Below are positions 50,111 to 59,884 of a stretch of DNA of 64,000 bases, one piece after another. The notes under the pieces were generated by a model, which searched no databases, was not told the DNA's origin, and saw only the letters and a list, made by a program, of their open reading frames with translations. Where the stretch lies: assembly GCA_904395815.1 (NCBI GenBank), contig CAJFOC010000035.1, positions 1 to 64,000 of the forward strand, given 5' to 3'. Every line of letters begins with the position of its first letter. Position 1 is the first letter of the stretch. Made by a program: the position numbers and the translations under genes. The DNA comes from an uncultured Holdemania sp. GTDB lineage: Bacteria; Bacillota_I; Bacilli_A; Erysipelotrichales; Erysipelotrichaceae.

Positions 50111-51016
50111 ATGACTGCAATGAGAGACAGTTTGGAAAGACTGCGATGTTATGGCGAGGTGGCGGAATACGTTCCGATGTCGACGCTGACCACGCTGCGG
50201 ATCGGCGGCAACGCCCGAATGGTCGTTTATCCGCGGACGACGCTGGCCCTGACGCAGATATTGCGGCTGTTGGCCAAACAGCATATTCCGTATAAAATTT
50301 TCGGCAAGGGAAGCAATCTTCTCTGTTCCGATAAGGATTATGACGGGGTGATTCTGAAGCTGGACCGCTATCAGGATGATTTTTACTTTGACGGAACAAC
50401 GGTGGTGGCGGAAGCCGGCTGTTCCATCATTGCGCTTTCCTATGAAGCGATGAAGCATTCGCTGGCCGGACTGGAGTTTGCCAGCGGAATTCCCGGAACG
50501 GTGGGCGGCGCGACGTTTATGAACGCCGGCGCTTACAAAAGCTGCATGGCGGATGTGATCGACGAGGTGTTTGTCTGCCGGGGCGGCAGCTGCGTCTGGA
50601 TGAGCGCGCAGGAATGCGGATTCGGTTATCGGACTTCGGTATTTCAGCAGCATCCGGACTGGATCATTCTGGCGGTCAGAATGCATCTGCAGCAGCAGGA
50701 TCAGAATGAAATCCGGGAACTGATGGATCGCCGCCGTCAGCGCCGCATGGCTTCCCAGCCACTGGATAAGCCCAGCGCCGGCAGTGTTTTCCGTAATCCG
50801 GCCCAGCGGCAGGCCTGGCAGATGATCGATGCGCTGGGTTATCGCGGCAAACAGATCGGCGGCGTGCAGGTCAGCGAGAAACATGTAAATTTTATCGTCA
50901 ATGTCGATCATGGCAAGGCGGCGGATTTCATGGCGCTGGTAGAGCAGATTCAGCGCCAGGTGAAGGAAGTGTTTGACGAGGACCTGATCCTGGAAGTGGA
51001 GAAATTCAACTGGTGA
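50111..51016 (+). CDS. murB: UDP-N-acetylenolpyruvoylglucosamine reductase
   Basis: A 301-residue FAD enzyme of the short type II (Firmicutes) class, started at ATG 50111 after AAAGGTG; ATG 50120 is an alternative and the longer ORF runs into murG. FAD-binding motifs KGSNLLCSD and SGIPGTVGGATFMNAGAY are present. The proton-donor Ser lies in PSAGSVFRNP and the Glu in VSEKHVNFIVN. It completes UDP-MurNAc synthesis. It overlaps divIB by four bases. Confidence 0.95.
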   Translation: MTAMRDSLERLRCYGEVAEYVPMSTLTTLRIGGNARMVVYPRTTLALTQILRLLAKQHIPYKIFGKGSNLLCSDKDYDGVILKLDRYQDDFYFDGTTVVAEAGCSIIALSYEAMKHSLAGLEFASGIPGTVGGATFMNAGAYKSCMADVIDEVFVCRGGSCVWMSAQECGFGYRTSVFQQHPDWIILAVRMHLQQQDQNEIRELMDRRRQRRMASQPLDKPSAGSVFRNPAQRQAWQMIDALGYRGKQIGGVQVSEKHVNFIVNVDHGKAADFMALVEQIQRQVKEVFDEDLILEVEKFNW

Positions 51017-51855
51017 GAACCGAAGAAAAAAAGCAGCCGGAACCGTTGTCGTCGGTGGATCAGCTGATTGAGCAGCGTAAGCGGCTGGCCCGGATGAAGC
51101 AGCTGCGCGCGCAGAAACGAAAGCTTTTCCGGCTGGCGATATGGACGGCGCTGGTGCTGATGGCGGTGGTTTACTGGACAACAGATCGCTCGCGGGTACA
51201 GACCGTCCGCATTGAAGGACAGTCCTATCTGAGCCGGCAGCAGATTCTTGCGCTGGCAGGGATTGATGAAAACAGCCGCTGGCTGCTGCAGTTTTCACCG
51301 CAGCTGAAAAGCAGGCTGGAAGCTTCGCCGATGATCGCTTCGGCGTCGGTCAGCCATGGTCCGCACAATGAGATCCGCATCACGATTGAAGAGCGCAAAC
51401 CGGTCGGTTATCGCTATCTCGATCAGCCCGAGGTGCTGTTTGCTGATGGTACGGTGGCGCTGATGGATGAATCGCTGACCGGGCTGATCGGCCGCATTCC
51501 GCTGATTACCGGTTTTGAGTCCCAGGAGCAGACAGCGGATCTGGCTATGGCGTTTCGAGAGGTTGATGCCGGCATGATCTCACTGATTTCCGAGATCAGT
51601 CAGGTGGAAGTCTCCTATGATCCCAACATGATCTGTCTTCTGATGCAGGATGGCAACCGTTTTTTTTCCAGCTATTATTCGATGGATGTGCTGAACAGCT
51701 ACAACAGCATTGTTTCCAATCTGAATCAGAGCGATGCGTGCATTTTTGTGGATGAAATGTCCAAATCGGCCTACACTCAGCCCTGCTCGCAATCTCAGAG
51801 CGACACGCAGGCTCAGACAGAAAATGAAAGTTCTGACACAAATCCTGAGGAATAG
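51013..51855 (+). CDS. divIB: cell division protein DivIB/FtsQ
   Basis: A 280-residue bitopic protein from GTG 51013, overlapping the murB stop. A basic cytosolic N-terminus (about 1-36) is followed by one membrane span (about 37-56) and an extracytoplasmic POTRA domain (VQTVRIEGQSYLSRQQILALAG) and beta domain. The final 25 residues are Ser/Gln/Thr-rich and probably disordered. It stabilises the FtsL-DivIC divisome complex. Best homology is by architecture and position after murB. Confidence 0.88.
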   Translation: MRTEEKKQPEPLSSVDQLIEQRKRLARMKQLRAQKRKLFRLAIWTALVLMAVVYWTTDRSRVQTVRIEGQSYLSRQQILALAGIDENSRWLLQFSPQLKSRLEASPMIASASVSHGPHNEIRITIEERKPVGYRYLDQPEVLFADGTVALMDESLTGLIGRIPLITGFESQEQTADLAMAFREVDAGMISLISEISQVEVSYDPNMICLLMQDGNRFFSSYYSMDVLNSYNSIVSNLNQSDACIFVDEMSKSAYTQPCSQSQSDTQAQTENESSDTNPEE

Positions 51856-51864
51856 ACCGGAAAT

Positions 51865-51892
51865 TTGAAAAAGTCAGATACTTTGATATAAT
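51865..51892 (+). promoter_or_regulatory. sigma-A promoter for asp23-fakA
   Basis: TTGAAA (51865-51870), a 16-base spacer and TATAAT (51887-51892), 26 bases before the asp23 ATG. Confidence 0.8.
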
Positions 51893-51917
51893 AAAGAATG
51901 CGAAGGAGGAATCGTTC

Positions 51918-52277
51918 ATGTCTATAGAACGTGTTACCAGCTACGGAAGTATCAATATTTCTCAGGAAGCGATCGCGACACTGGCCGGAGGGGTTGTCAG
52001 TGAATGCTACGGTGTGGTCGGCATGGCTTCTCAGAAGGTGCTGAAAGATGGCTGGGCGGAACTGCTGAAAAAGGAAAACTATTCCCGCGGCGTGGTGGTC
52101 AAGCGGACCGAGGCGGGAATGGAACTGGATTTATATATCATCATCGGCTTTGGCGTTAAGGTCTCCGAGGTCGTCAGCGAGGTACAGAAGAAAGTTAAGT
52201 ATGTCCTCGAGAAAACGCTGGAACAGGACCTGGCTGCCGTCAATGTGTATGTTCAGGGTGTCCGGGTTATCGGTTAA
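51918..52277 (+). CDS. Asp23/Gls24 family protein (YloU-like)
   Basis: A 119-residue protein of the Asp23 family, with the conserved ISQEAIATLAGGVVSECYGVVGMAS opening and the IIGFGVKVSEVVSEVQKKVKY block. Family members sit at the membrane or wall and are linked to alkaline/envelope stress; YloU of Bacillus precedes yloV as here. Function of this small single-domain form is unknown. Confidence 0.93.
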   Translation: MSIERVTSYGSINISQEAIATLAGGVVSECYGVVGMASQKVLKDGWAELLKKENYSRGVVVKRTEAGMELDLYIIIGFGVKVSEVVSEVQKKVKYVLEKTLEQDLAAVNVYVQGVRVIG

Positions 52278-52289
52278 TCGGAGGGTATC

Positions 52290-53903
52290 ATGAACACGAT
52301 AAAAGGAACAGATTTCAAGGAGATGCTGCTCAGCGGGGCGGCGCATCTGAGCAACCGGCATGACGCGATCGACGCGCTCAATGTGTTTCCGGTTCCCGAC
52401 GGGGATACCGGTACCAACATGTCGATGACGTTTACATCCGGAGTCAAGGAAGCCATTCAGGCCTGTACGGACGATCTGAGCCTGCTGGCCAAAACGCTGT
52501 CCAAGGGACTGCTGATGGGAGCGCGGGGAAATTCCGGTGTGATTCTCTCTCAGATTTTCCGCGGCTTTTATCAGTCGCTGGACGGGAAAACAGAGCTGAA
52601 TGCCGCGGATCTGGCAGCGGCGTTTGTCAACGGCAGCCGGGTTGCCTACAAGGCGGTCATGCGGCCGGTGGAAGGAACGATTCTGACGGTCATTCGGGAA
52701 GCCAGCGCCGCGGGGGAACAGTATGTCAGAGAACATCCGGAAGCGACGATTGAAGAGGTGTTCAGCTGCATTCTGGATGAATCGCGCATTTCGCTGGCCA
52801 ATACGCCGGAGCTGTTGCCGGTATTGAAGGAAGTCGGTGTCGTCGACAGCGGCGGAACCGGTCTGGTTGTGATTCTTGAAGGATTCAAGGCCGCCATGGA
52901 CGGCCATCCGTTTGTCATGGAAGAAAAGGAAAGCACCACGGCCAAGGCGGCGATGGAAATTGAAAATGAAGAATTCGGATACTGTACCGAATTTATTCTG
53001 CGTCTGTCCGAACAGGGCATGGTCACTTTCACCGAGGAAAAGCTGAAGAAGGCGCTGGCCCGGCTGGGCGAGTCGATTGTCGTGGTGCAGGATGACGATC
53101 TGGTCAAGGTACATGTGCACACGCTGACCCCGGGCGACGCGCTGAATTACGCGCAGCGGTATGGCGAGTTTGTCAAGCTGAAGATTGAAAACATGCAGGA
53201 ACAGCATAACACGATCCTGCAGGAAAACGCTGCGGCGGCGGAAGAAAAGGAATTTGCGCTGATTGCGGTTGCGGCAGGCGAAGGACTGAAAAAACTGTTT
53301 GAAGAATATCGCGTGGATGTGGTGATTTCGGGAGGACAGACGATGAATCCGTCTACTGAGGATTTTGTCGCGGCCATTCAGAAGATCCATGCCCGTCATA
53401 TCTTCATCATGCCGAACAATTCCAACATCATCCTGGCGGCTCAGCAGGCGGCGGCAGTAATGGAAAATCAGGATATCCGCGTACTGCAGACCAAGTCGAT
53501 TCCGCAGGGACTGTCTGCCTGCATCATGTTCAATCCGGAGGTGTCTGCCGATGAAAACGAAGCGGAGATGACCGCCGCGCTGCAGCATGTCAAAACAGGA
53601 CAGATTACGTATGCGATCAAAGACACGACCTTTGACGGAATGGAAATTGTCGCCGGCGATTATATGGGCATTGCCGATAAATCCATTGTGATTTCCACTC
53701 CGAATAAAATGGATGCCTGCCTGCGCTTACTGGATCATCTGATCGATCAGGAATCGGAAATCGTTACGGTGATTGCCGGCGAGGATGCGACCGATGAGGA
53801 AATCGATCAGATCCGCACTTACATCGAAGAACAGTTCGGTGTGGAAACGGACATTCAAAAAGGCGGACAGCCGGTGTATTCTTTCATTTTCGGTATTGAA
53901 TAA
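52290..53903 (+). CDS. fakA: fatty acid kinase catalytic subunit FakA (YloV/DAK2)
   Basis: A 537-residue protein with an N-terminal DhaL-like kinase domain (about 1-200: ALNVFPVPDGDTGTNMSMTF, GARGNSGVILSQIFRGF), a central linker domain and a C-terminal domain with GGQTMNPSTEDF and PNNSNIILAAQQA. FakA phosphorylates fatty acids delivered by FakB (DegV proteins) for phospholipid synthesis; no fakB lies here. It follows asp23 and precedes recG, the Bacillus yloU-yloV order with sdaAB missing. Confidence 0.94.
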   Translation: MNTIKGTDFKEMLLSGAAHLSNRHDAIDALNVFPVPDGDTGTNMSMTFTSGVKEAIQACTDDLSLLAKTLSKGLLMGARGNSGVILSQIFRGFYQSLDGKTELNAADLAAAFVNGSRVAYKAVMRPVEGTILTVIREASAAGEQYVREHPEATIEEVFSCILDESRISLANTPELLPVLKEVGVVDSGGTGLVVILEGFKAAMDGHPFVMEEKESTTAKAAMEIENEEFGYCTEFILRLSEQGMVTFTEEKLKKALARLGESIVVVQDDDLVKVHVHTLTPGDALNYAQRYGEFVKLKIENMQEQHNTILQENAAAAEEKEFALIAVAAGEGLKKLFEEYRVDVVISGGQTMNPSTEDFVAAIQKIHARHIFIMPNNSNIILAAQQAAAVMENQDIRVLQTKSIPQGLSACIMFNPEVSADENEAEMTAALQHVKTGQITYAIKDTTFDGMEIVAGDYMGIADKSIVISTPNKMDACLRLLDHLIDQESEIVTVIAGEDATDEEIDQIRTYIEEQFGVETDIQKGGQPVYSFIFGIE

Positions 53904-53924
53904 CAGCGGACTCTCTGTCTGATC

Positions 53925-53950
53925 ATCCCTCCTGGCGAGGGATTTTCTTT
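53925..53950 (+). terminator. terminator after fakA
   Basis: ATCCCTC / GAGGGAT form a 7-bp stem over a five-base loop, followed by TTTCTTTT. Confidence 0.75.
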
Positions 53951-54009
53951 TGGCCGGATCGGATTTGTGATACAATCAGAACGATAACGTCAGGGAAAGG
54001 AGGGACGCA

Positions 54010-56028
54010 ATGGCGCTGAGCTTAAAACAGCTGAAGATGACCGCAAAACAGACGGAAGCGCTGGAAAAACTGGGACTGACGGACAGCGATCAGATCCTGA
54101 TGTGCGTGCCGCTGCGCTATCAGCAGCGGGAGCGGATTCCGTTTGATCAATGGAAAGTCAGGCAGGAAGTGATCATTGAAGGCGTGATCGTGCGTCCGGC
54201 CCGGTCGCTGCGGATTCGCGGCGGCAAGACCATGACCAAATTCCAGCTGGAATGTGAAGAAGAAATTCTGGATGTCACGATATTCAACCGCCCCTGGACG
54301 GCGGGATTGAATCCTGGCGAGCGGGTTACGGTGATCGGTATTTACCAGGGACAGGGACGGCTGACAGCGACGACATACAATCATCAGCCGCTGCAGCAGC
54401 AGCTGGGCGTGACGCCGGTGTATCCGCTGAAAGAGGGTATCACTCAGAAGATGATGCAGCAGATCATGAAAAAAACATTTCTGGCGGCGCAGTCACATGT
54501 AGAGGAACAGGTGCCTTCCTCGCTGCGCGCTCAGTATCGGCTTTTGCCGCGGCGGACGGCGTTGCGCTGCCTGCACTTTCCCAATTCGATGGAGGAAGTC
54601 CGTCAGGCGGTGCGGACGCTGAAATATGAGGAATTTCTGCGGTTTCATCTGCTGCTGGAGATGATTCACCGCCAACAGACCTCTCCGGTATCCAAACAAG
54701 CCAAGCGTTTCGATCCGGAACAGGTGTACGCCCTGGCAAACCGGCTGTCCTATCCGCTGACACCCGATCAGTTCACCGCGGTCCGCGATATTCTGGAAGA
54801 CATGGCCAGCGAGAAGGTGATGTACCGGTTGGTGCAGGGGGATGTCGGCTGCGGCAAGACGTTAGTGGCTTCGCTGGCACTGTACGCCTGCGTGCTGAGC
54901 GGTCATCAGGGAGCGATCATGGCGCCGACAGAGATTCTTGCCCGCCAGCATGCCGAATCGCTGAAACAGCTGTTTGCCGGGCTGCCGATCCGGATCGACG
55001 CGCTGTATTCTTCCTTGCCGCAGGCGGAAAAAAAAGAGGTGCTGCGGAGGCTGGCGCAGGGAGAAACCGACCTGGTTGCCGGAACGCATGCGCTGTTTCA
55101 GAAAGAAGTGCAGTTTCAGAAGCTGGGACTGGTTGTCGCTGACGAGCAACATCGCTTTGGCGTCGCGCAGCGGCGCGCGCTGAAAGAAAAGGGAGAAAAA
55201 GTCGATTTCCTGTTAATGAGCGCCACGCCGATTCCCCGGACGCTGGCTTCAACGATTTATGGTGATATGGACATTTCCACTATCGTTACGATGCCGCCGG
55301 GAAGGAAGAAGGTCATCACCCGACTGATTCCGCACAACAGTCTGCAGCCGGTGATGGGCGAGCTGCAGCGGCAGCTGGCGCAGGGCGGACAGATTTATAT
55401 CGTCTGCAGCGCAATCGAGGATAACGATCATTTTGACGGACGCAACGCGACAGAAATCTATGATCATCTGAAACAGGCGTTTGCCGGAAAGGCCAGCCTG
55501 GGGCTGATGCATGGCCGGATGAGCAGCGAGGAAAAGGAGCAGACAATGCGCCGCTTTCAGCGCAATGAAATCCAGATTCTTGTTTCCACGACGGTGATTG
55601 AGGTCGGCGTCAATGTCGTCAACGCCTGCTGCATGGTCATCTATGATGCGCATCGATTCGGACTCTCCCAGCTGCATCAGCTGCGCGGCCGGGTCGGCCG
55701 GGGAAACCGTCAGGGATATTGTTATCTTCTGACTTCCAGCAAGGATCCGGACAGTCTGGCGCGGTTAAAAATTCTGGAAGACAACAGCGACGGTTTCGAG
55801 ATCGCCATGAAGGATCTGCAGCAGCGCGGACCGGGAGAGCTGCTGGGAACGCGGCAGAGCGGAGTGCCGGGGCTGGTGCTGGGTAATCTGATCGAGGATA
55901 CCCGCATCATTCAGACCGCCCGGCAGGACGCGATCCGGATTCTGGATCATCCGCAGGATCCGGACAATGCGGCACTGCTGCGCAAAATCGAACTGGAAAA
56001 TCAATCGGCTATTTCGTATATGGATTAA
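54010..56028 (+). CDS. recG: ATP-dependent DNA helicase RecG
   Basis: A 672-residue SF2 helicase. The N-terminal wedge/OB domain (about 50-150) binds branched DNA. Motor motifs include GDVGCGKTLVA, MAPTEILARQH, DEQHRFG (the DExH box), LLMSATPIPRTLA, and STTVIEVGVNV with LHQLRGRVGRG. It reverses stalled forks and processes D-loops. A TACAAT at 53971 gives a weak promoter. AAAGGAGG precedes the start. Confidence 0.97.
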   Translation: MALSLKQLKMTAKQTEALEKLGLTDSDQILMCVPLRYQQRERIPFDQWKVRQEVIIEGVIVRPARSLRIRGGKTMTKFQLECEEEILDVTIFNRPWTAGLNPGERVTVIGIYQGQGRLTATTYNHQPLQQQLGVTPVYPLKEGITQKMMQQIMKKTFLAAQSHVEEQVPSSLRAQYRLLPRRTALRCLHFPNSMEEVRQAVRTLKYEEFLRFHLLLEMIHRQQTSPVSKQAKRFDPEQVYALANRLSYPLTPDQFTAVRDILEDMASEKVMYRLVQGDVGCGKTLVASLALYACVLSGHQGAIMAPTEILARQHAESLKQLFAGLPIRIDALYSSLPQAEKKEVLRRLAQGETDLVAGTHALFQKEVQFQKLGLVVADEQHRFGVAQRRALKEKGEKVDFLLMSATPIPRTLASTIYGDMDISTIVTMPPGRKKVITRLIPHNSLQPVMGELQRQLAQGGQIYIVCSAIEDNDHFDGRNATEIYDHLKQAFAGKASLGLMHGRMSSEEKEQTMRRFQRNEIQILVSTTVIEVGVNVVNACCMVIYDAHRFGLSQLHQLRGRVGRGNRQGYCYLLTSSKDPDSLARLKILEDNSDGFEIAMKDLQQRGPGELLGTRQSGVPGLVLGNLIEDTRIIQTARQDAIRILDHPQDPDNAALLRKIELENQSAISYMD

Positions 56029-56067
56029 TCACGGTATAATGAAGACAGAATCAGAGAGGACGACAAC

Positions 56068-56748
56068 ATGAGAATTGAAGAGTGGCTTGAAGCGCGGGGA
56101 ATTGTCTGCCGTCAGCATCGATTGATCGAGCAGGCGTTTGTGCATTCCTCCTACGTGAATGAACATAAACAGCTGAAACATGACAACGAACGGCTTGAAT
56201 TCATGGGTGATGCGGTGCTGCAGCTGTGGGTTTCCGATAAGCTGTACCGCCTGGATCCGCCGCTGGATGAAGGGCATATGACGACCTTCAGAGCGCAGCT
56301 GGTGTGTGAGGAAGCGTTGGCGATGTATGCCCGGCAGCTGAATCTGAACGCGTTTTTGAAACTGGGAGTCGGAGAGGAGAAAAGCGGCGGCCGGCAGCGG
56401 GATTCCATCATCGCCGACATGTTTGAGGCCATGCTGGGCGCGCTGTATCTGGATGGCGGCATGGCGCCGATCGACAACATTCTCAGCGAAGTGATCTCGC
56501 CGCATCTGGAACATCCGGAAGAACCGCTGATCGTGGATTATAAAACCCGGCTGCAGGAATATGTGCAGTCGGATACGCGGCGCACAGTCAGCTATGAAGT
56601 CGTCAGCATGACCGGACCGTCCAACCGGCCTGAATTTGAGGTGCAGGTCAAGCTGGATGGCATCGTGCTGGGCAGCGGCAAGGGAAGCTCCAAGAAAAAG
56701 GCGGAACAGAAGGCGGCGCAGAATGCCTTCGAGAAAATGGTGTTTTGA
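56068..56748 (+). CDS. rnc: ribonuclease III
   Basis: A 226-residue dsRNA endonuclease. The nuclease signature HDNERLEFMGDAVLQLW carries catalytic acidic residues, with a second cluster at DMFEAMLGALYLDGG, and the C-terminal dsRNA-binding domain (about 155-226) ends KGSSKKKAEQKAAQNAF. It processes rRNA precursors and mRNAs. TATAAT at 56035-56040 may be its -10 box, though the -35 region is poor. It overlaps galM by one base. Confidence 0.97.
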   Translation: MRIEEWLEARGIVCRQHRLIEQAFVHSSYVNEHKQLKHDNERLEFMGDAVLQLWVSDKLYRLDPPLDEGHMTTFRAQLVCEEALAMYARQLNLNAFLKLGVGEEKSGGRQRDSIIADMFEAMLGALYLDGGMAPIDNILSEVISPHLEHPEEPLIVDYKTRLQEYVQSDTRRTVSYEVVSMTGPSNRPEFEVQVKLDGIVLGSGKGSSKKKAEQKAAQNAFEKMVF

Positions 56749-57770
56749 TGAGAACGGGAAATTTCGGACAGTGCCGGGATGGCCGGCAGCCGCGCTGGTA
56801 TGAGATTGAAAACCCATGGCTGAAGGTGCGCATCAGCGATTATGGAGCGACGCTGGTGTCGCTGTGGGTGAAGGAAGCGCAGACGGACGTGGTGCTGGGC
56901 TTTGATCAGGTGAGCGGTTATGAGTCGGTGCGGTATATGGGCGCGATGGTAGGCCGGGTCGCCAATCGCATCCGGGGCGCCCGCTTCACGCTGGATCAGC
57001 GGGAATACGTGCTGATGGCCAACGACCACGGCAACACGCTGCATGGCGGCCAGATCGGATTGGATACGCAGATCTGGACGGTCAGTCATCATGAGGAACA
57101 GGCGCTGACCTTGACGCTGATCAGCCCGCAGGGACAGGATCATTTTCCGGGAACGCTGCGCATTGAGGTGACCTACGAACTCAAAGAACGTCAGCTGAGG
57201 ATTCACAGCCGGGCGCAGACCGACCAGGCGACGCCGGTGTCTCTGACCAACCATGCGTATTTCTGTCTTGCTCAGGGACAGCCGACATTGCAGGGGCATC
57301 AGCTGCAGATTGCCTCTGAACGGATTGGCCTTCTGGATGAGCAGGGCTGCACACAGCATCAGACGATGGAAGTCGCAGATACTCCGTTTGATTTTCGCAG
57401 TTTGCGCAGTGTGACGGCATGTCTGCGGCAGGATCATCCGCAGCTGCGTGTGGCTGGTGGTCTGGATCACAACTTTGTATTGCAGGGCAGCGGCTGGAAG
57501 CAGGCGGCGCAGCTGCGGTGCGGGGCGCTGACGATGCGGGTGATGACGGATATGCCGGATATGCATGTGTACACGGCCAACTTCCTGGATGGCGCGGTGG
57601 GCCGGAACGGTGATCGGTATGACGCGCAGTGCGCCATCTGTTTTGAGACGCAGTTTTATCCGGATGATGTTCATCGCGCTCATCCGCAATCCATCCTGCG
57701 TCCGGGTGAGGTGTATGATCATGTCACCGCTTTTGAATTTGAATATCATAAGACAGGGGAGAGAAAATGA
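56748..57770 (+). CDS. galM: aldose 1-epimerase (galactose mutarotase)
   Basis: A 340-residue enzyme started at ATG 56748, one base into the rnc stop. Conserved active-site blocks: GRVANRIRGARF, NDHGNTLHGG (catalytic His), TNHAYFCLAQ (second His) and the Glu in CFETQFYPDD. It interconverts alpha and beta anomers of galactose or glucose. The galM-galK pair lacks galT and galE here, which must be elsewhere. The ribosome site is weak, so it may be coupled to rnc. Confidence 0.93.
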   Translation: MRTGNFGQCRDGRQPRWYEIENPWLKVRISDYGATLVSLWVKEAQTDVVLGFDQVSGYESVRYMGAMVGRVANRIRGARFTLDQREYVLMANDHGNTLHGGQIGLDTQIWTVSHHEEQALTLTLISPQGQDHFPGTLRIEVTYELKERQLRIHSRAQTDQATPVSLTNHAYFCLAQGQPTLQGHQLQIASERIGLLDEQGCTQHQTMEVADTPFDFRSLRSVTACLRQDHPQLRVAGGLDHNFVLQGSGWKQAAQLRCGALTMRVMTDMPDMHVYTANFLDGAVGRNGDRYDAQCAICFETQFYPDDVHRAHPQSILRPGEVYDHVTAFEFEYHKTGERK

Positions 57771-59032
57771 AGACAACAGAGATGAAAGACAGACTTCAGC
57801 AGTCGCAGCAGTTCGGCCGGCTGTACGGTCATGCTCAGCAGCAGGCCCGGCAGCGTTGTCTGCGGCTGATCGAGCGTTATCAGCAGGAATTCAGCGCTGA
57901 ACCGTGCGGGCTGTTTTCCGCGCCGGGAAGAACGGAAGTCGGCGGCAATCATACCGACCATCAGCATGGCCGGGTGCTGGCGGCCAGCGTGAACATGGAT
58001 GTGCTGGCAGCGGCCGGTGTGCGGCCGGATCGGGAAGTGGTTTTTCTTTCTGAAGGCTTTGAAATTCAGCTGGTATCGCTGGAAGATCTGTTTGTGCATG
58101 AACAGGAGAAAAATAGTTCGGAAGCGCTGATTCGCGGAGTGCTGGCCGGATTTGTCAGAAACGGATGGAAAATCGGCGGATTTCAGGCCGTTTCCGACAG
58201 CACCGTGCTCAAGGGATCGGGAATTTCTTCGTCTGCAGCCTTTGAAGTGCTGATCGGAACCATTCTTTCGCATCTGTATAACGAGGGGCAGGTGCCGCCG
58301 GAGGAAATCGCGCGCATCGGACAGTATGCGGAAAACGTGTATTTTGGTAAGCCGAGCGGATTGCTGGATCAGATGGCCTGTTCGGTGGGCAGTTTTGTCA
58401 CGATTGATTTTCAGGATCCGGAGCATGTCGCGGTACGGCAGATTGATTTTGATTTCGCGGCCAGCGGGATTACGCTCTGTCTGGTGGATACCCGTCAGGA
58501 TCACGCCAATCTTTCGGATGAATACGGCCTGATGCCGCAGGAAATGAAACAGGTTGCCGCTTTTTTCGGCAAGGATGTGCTGCGGGAAGTGGACAGCGGA
58601 GAATTCTACCGGCGTATCGGTGAGGTGCGTCAGGCGCTGGACAATGACCGGGCGTTGTTAAGAGCGATGCATTTCTTTGCTGAAGATCAGCGGGTGCCGC
58701 TGGAAGTTGAGGCGCTGCAGCGGAAGGATCTTCACCGCTTTTTCGAACTGGTCAGGGAATCGGGGCGTTCCAGTTACATGTACCTGCAGAATGTGTACAG
58801 TCCTTCGGATATCCGTCATCAGTCTCTGTCGCTGGCGCTGGCGGTTTCTGAGCATGTGCTGGCTGAGAGAGGAGCCTGGCGGGTTCATGGCGGCGGACTG
58901 GCCGGAACGATTCAGGCTTTTGTACCGAACGATCTGTTGGAAACCTATCGCGGTCTGATGGAAAACTGTTTTGGCAGCGGCTGCTGTCATGAGCTGATGA
59001 TCCGTCCGGCCGGCGGAGTCCGGCTGCTTTAA
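57767..59032 (+). CDS. galK: galactokinase
   Basis: A 421-residue GHMP kinase. The N-terminal 45 residues precede the substrate motif APGRTEVGGNHTDHQHG; the ATP loop KGSGISSSAAFEVLIG and the C-terminal GGGLAGTIQAFVP motif are intact. The DQMACSVG block holds the catalytic Asp. It phosphorylates galactose at C1 for the Leloir pathway. The extended N-terminus is seen in other long Firmicutes galactokinases. It overlaps galM by four bases. Confidence 0.93.
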   Translation: MKTTEMKDRLQQSQQFGRLYGHAQQQARQRCLRLIERYQQEFSAEPCGLFSAPGRTEVGGNHTDHQHGRVLAASVNMDVLAAAGVRPDREVVFLSEGFEIQLVSLEDLFVHEQEKNSSEALIRGVLAGFVRNGWKIGGFQAVSDSTVLKGSGISSSAAFEVLIGTILSHLYNEGQVPPEEIARIGQYAENVYFGKPSGLLDQMACSVGSFVTIDFQDPEHVAVRQIDFDFAASGITLCLVDTRQDHANLSDEYGLMPQEMKQVAAFFGKDVLREVDSGEFYRRIGEVRQALDNDRALLRAMHFFAEDQRVPLEVEALQRKDLHRFFELVRESGRSSYMYLQNVYSPSDIRHQSLSLALAVSEHVLAERGAWRVHGGGLAGTIQAFVPNDLLETYRGLMENCFGSGCCHELMIRPAGGVRLL

Positions 59033-59067
59033 ACCGCGCCGGTGTGGAAAGAGAGGAGAGACGCCGA

Positions 59068-59883
59068 ATGAGAGTGCTGGAAGCACGAAAGCTGAATGAG
59101 CAGGTAACGCTGCTGAAACTAAAAGCGCCGCGGATTGCCGGAAAGGTCAGACCCGGACAGTTTGTCATTGTGCATCAGGATGAAAAGGCGGAGCGGATTC
59201 CGCTGACAGTGGCGGATTTTGACGTTCAGCAAGGCAGCATTACTGTTATCGTTCAGGCGGCCGGGGAGTCCACAAGACGGCTTTGCGCACTGAAGCAGGG
59301 CGATCAGATCCGGGATCTGGCAGGACCTCTGGGCCGGCCAACTGACTTTCATAACGCGCGCAGTGTCTGCGTGATCGGAGGCGGAGTGGGCTGCGCTATC
59401 GCTTATCCCAGCGCCAAAGCCTGCCACCTCAATGGGGCGCGGGTTGATCTGATCGCCGGGTTTAAAAATGAATCGCTGGTCATTCTGCGTCAGGAAATGG
59501 AAGCGGTGGCGGATGATTTTATCCTGATCAGCGATGATGGCAGTACCGGAAACAAGGGGTTTGTGACCGATGCGCTGCAGCAGCAGCTGGATGCGGGACG
59601 GCGGTATGATCTGGTCATCGCCATCGGACCGGTGATCATGATGAAAAACGTTTGCCGGCTGACCCGCTCCTATGGCATCAAAACGCTTGTTTCGCTGAAC
59701 CCGATTATGATCGACGGAACCGGAATGTGCGGCGGATGCCGGGTCAGCGTCGGCGGCAAGGTTCGCTTTGCCTGTGTTGACGGTCCCGATTTTGACGGCC
59801 ATCAGGTTGACTTTGACGAGCTGATGCAGCGCAACAATACCTATCGGCCGGATCATGTCTGTCATCTGAAGGAGGCGCGCTGA
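59068..59883 (+). CDS. nfnA: NfnA-type small subunit, ferredoxin-NADP+ oxidoreductase alpha
   Basis: A 271-residue flavoprotein of the PyrK/ferredoxin reductase family, started at ATG 59068 after GAGAGGAG. A FAD domain (about 1-95) is followed by an NAD domain with IGGGVGCAIAYP. The C-terminal MCGGCRVSV...ACVDGPDF region binds a [2Fe-2S] cluster. With the next gene it forms NfnAB/SudAB, an electron-bifurcating complex coupling NADH, ferredoxin and NADP+, typical of anaerobes. A sulfide dehydrogenase role is the main alternative. Confidence 0.9.
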   Translation: MRVLEARKLNEQVTLLKLKAPRIAGKVRPGQFVIVHQDEKAERIPLTVADFDVQQGSITVIVQAAGESTRRLCALKQGDQIRDLAGPLGRPTDFHNARSVCVIGGGVGCAIAYPSAKACHLNGARVDLIAGFKNESLVILRQEMEAVADDFILISDDGSTGNKGFVTDALQQQLDAGRRYDLVIAIGPVIMMKNVCRLTRSYGIKTLVSLNPIMIDGTGMCGGCRVSVGGKVRFACVDGPDFDGHQVDFDELMQRNNTYRPDHVCHLKEAR

Positions 59884-59884
59884 T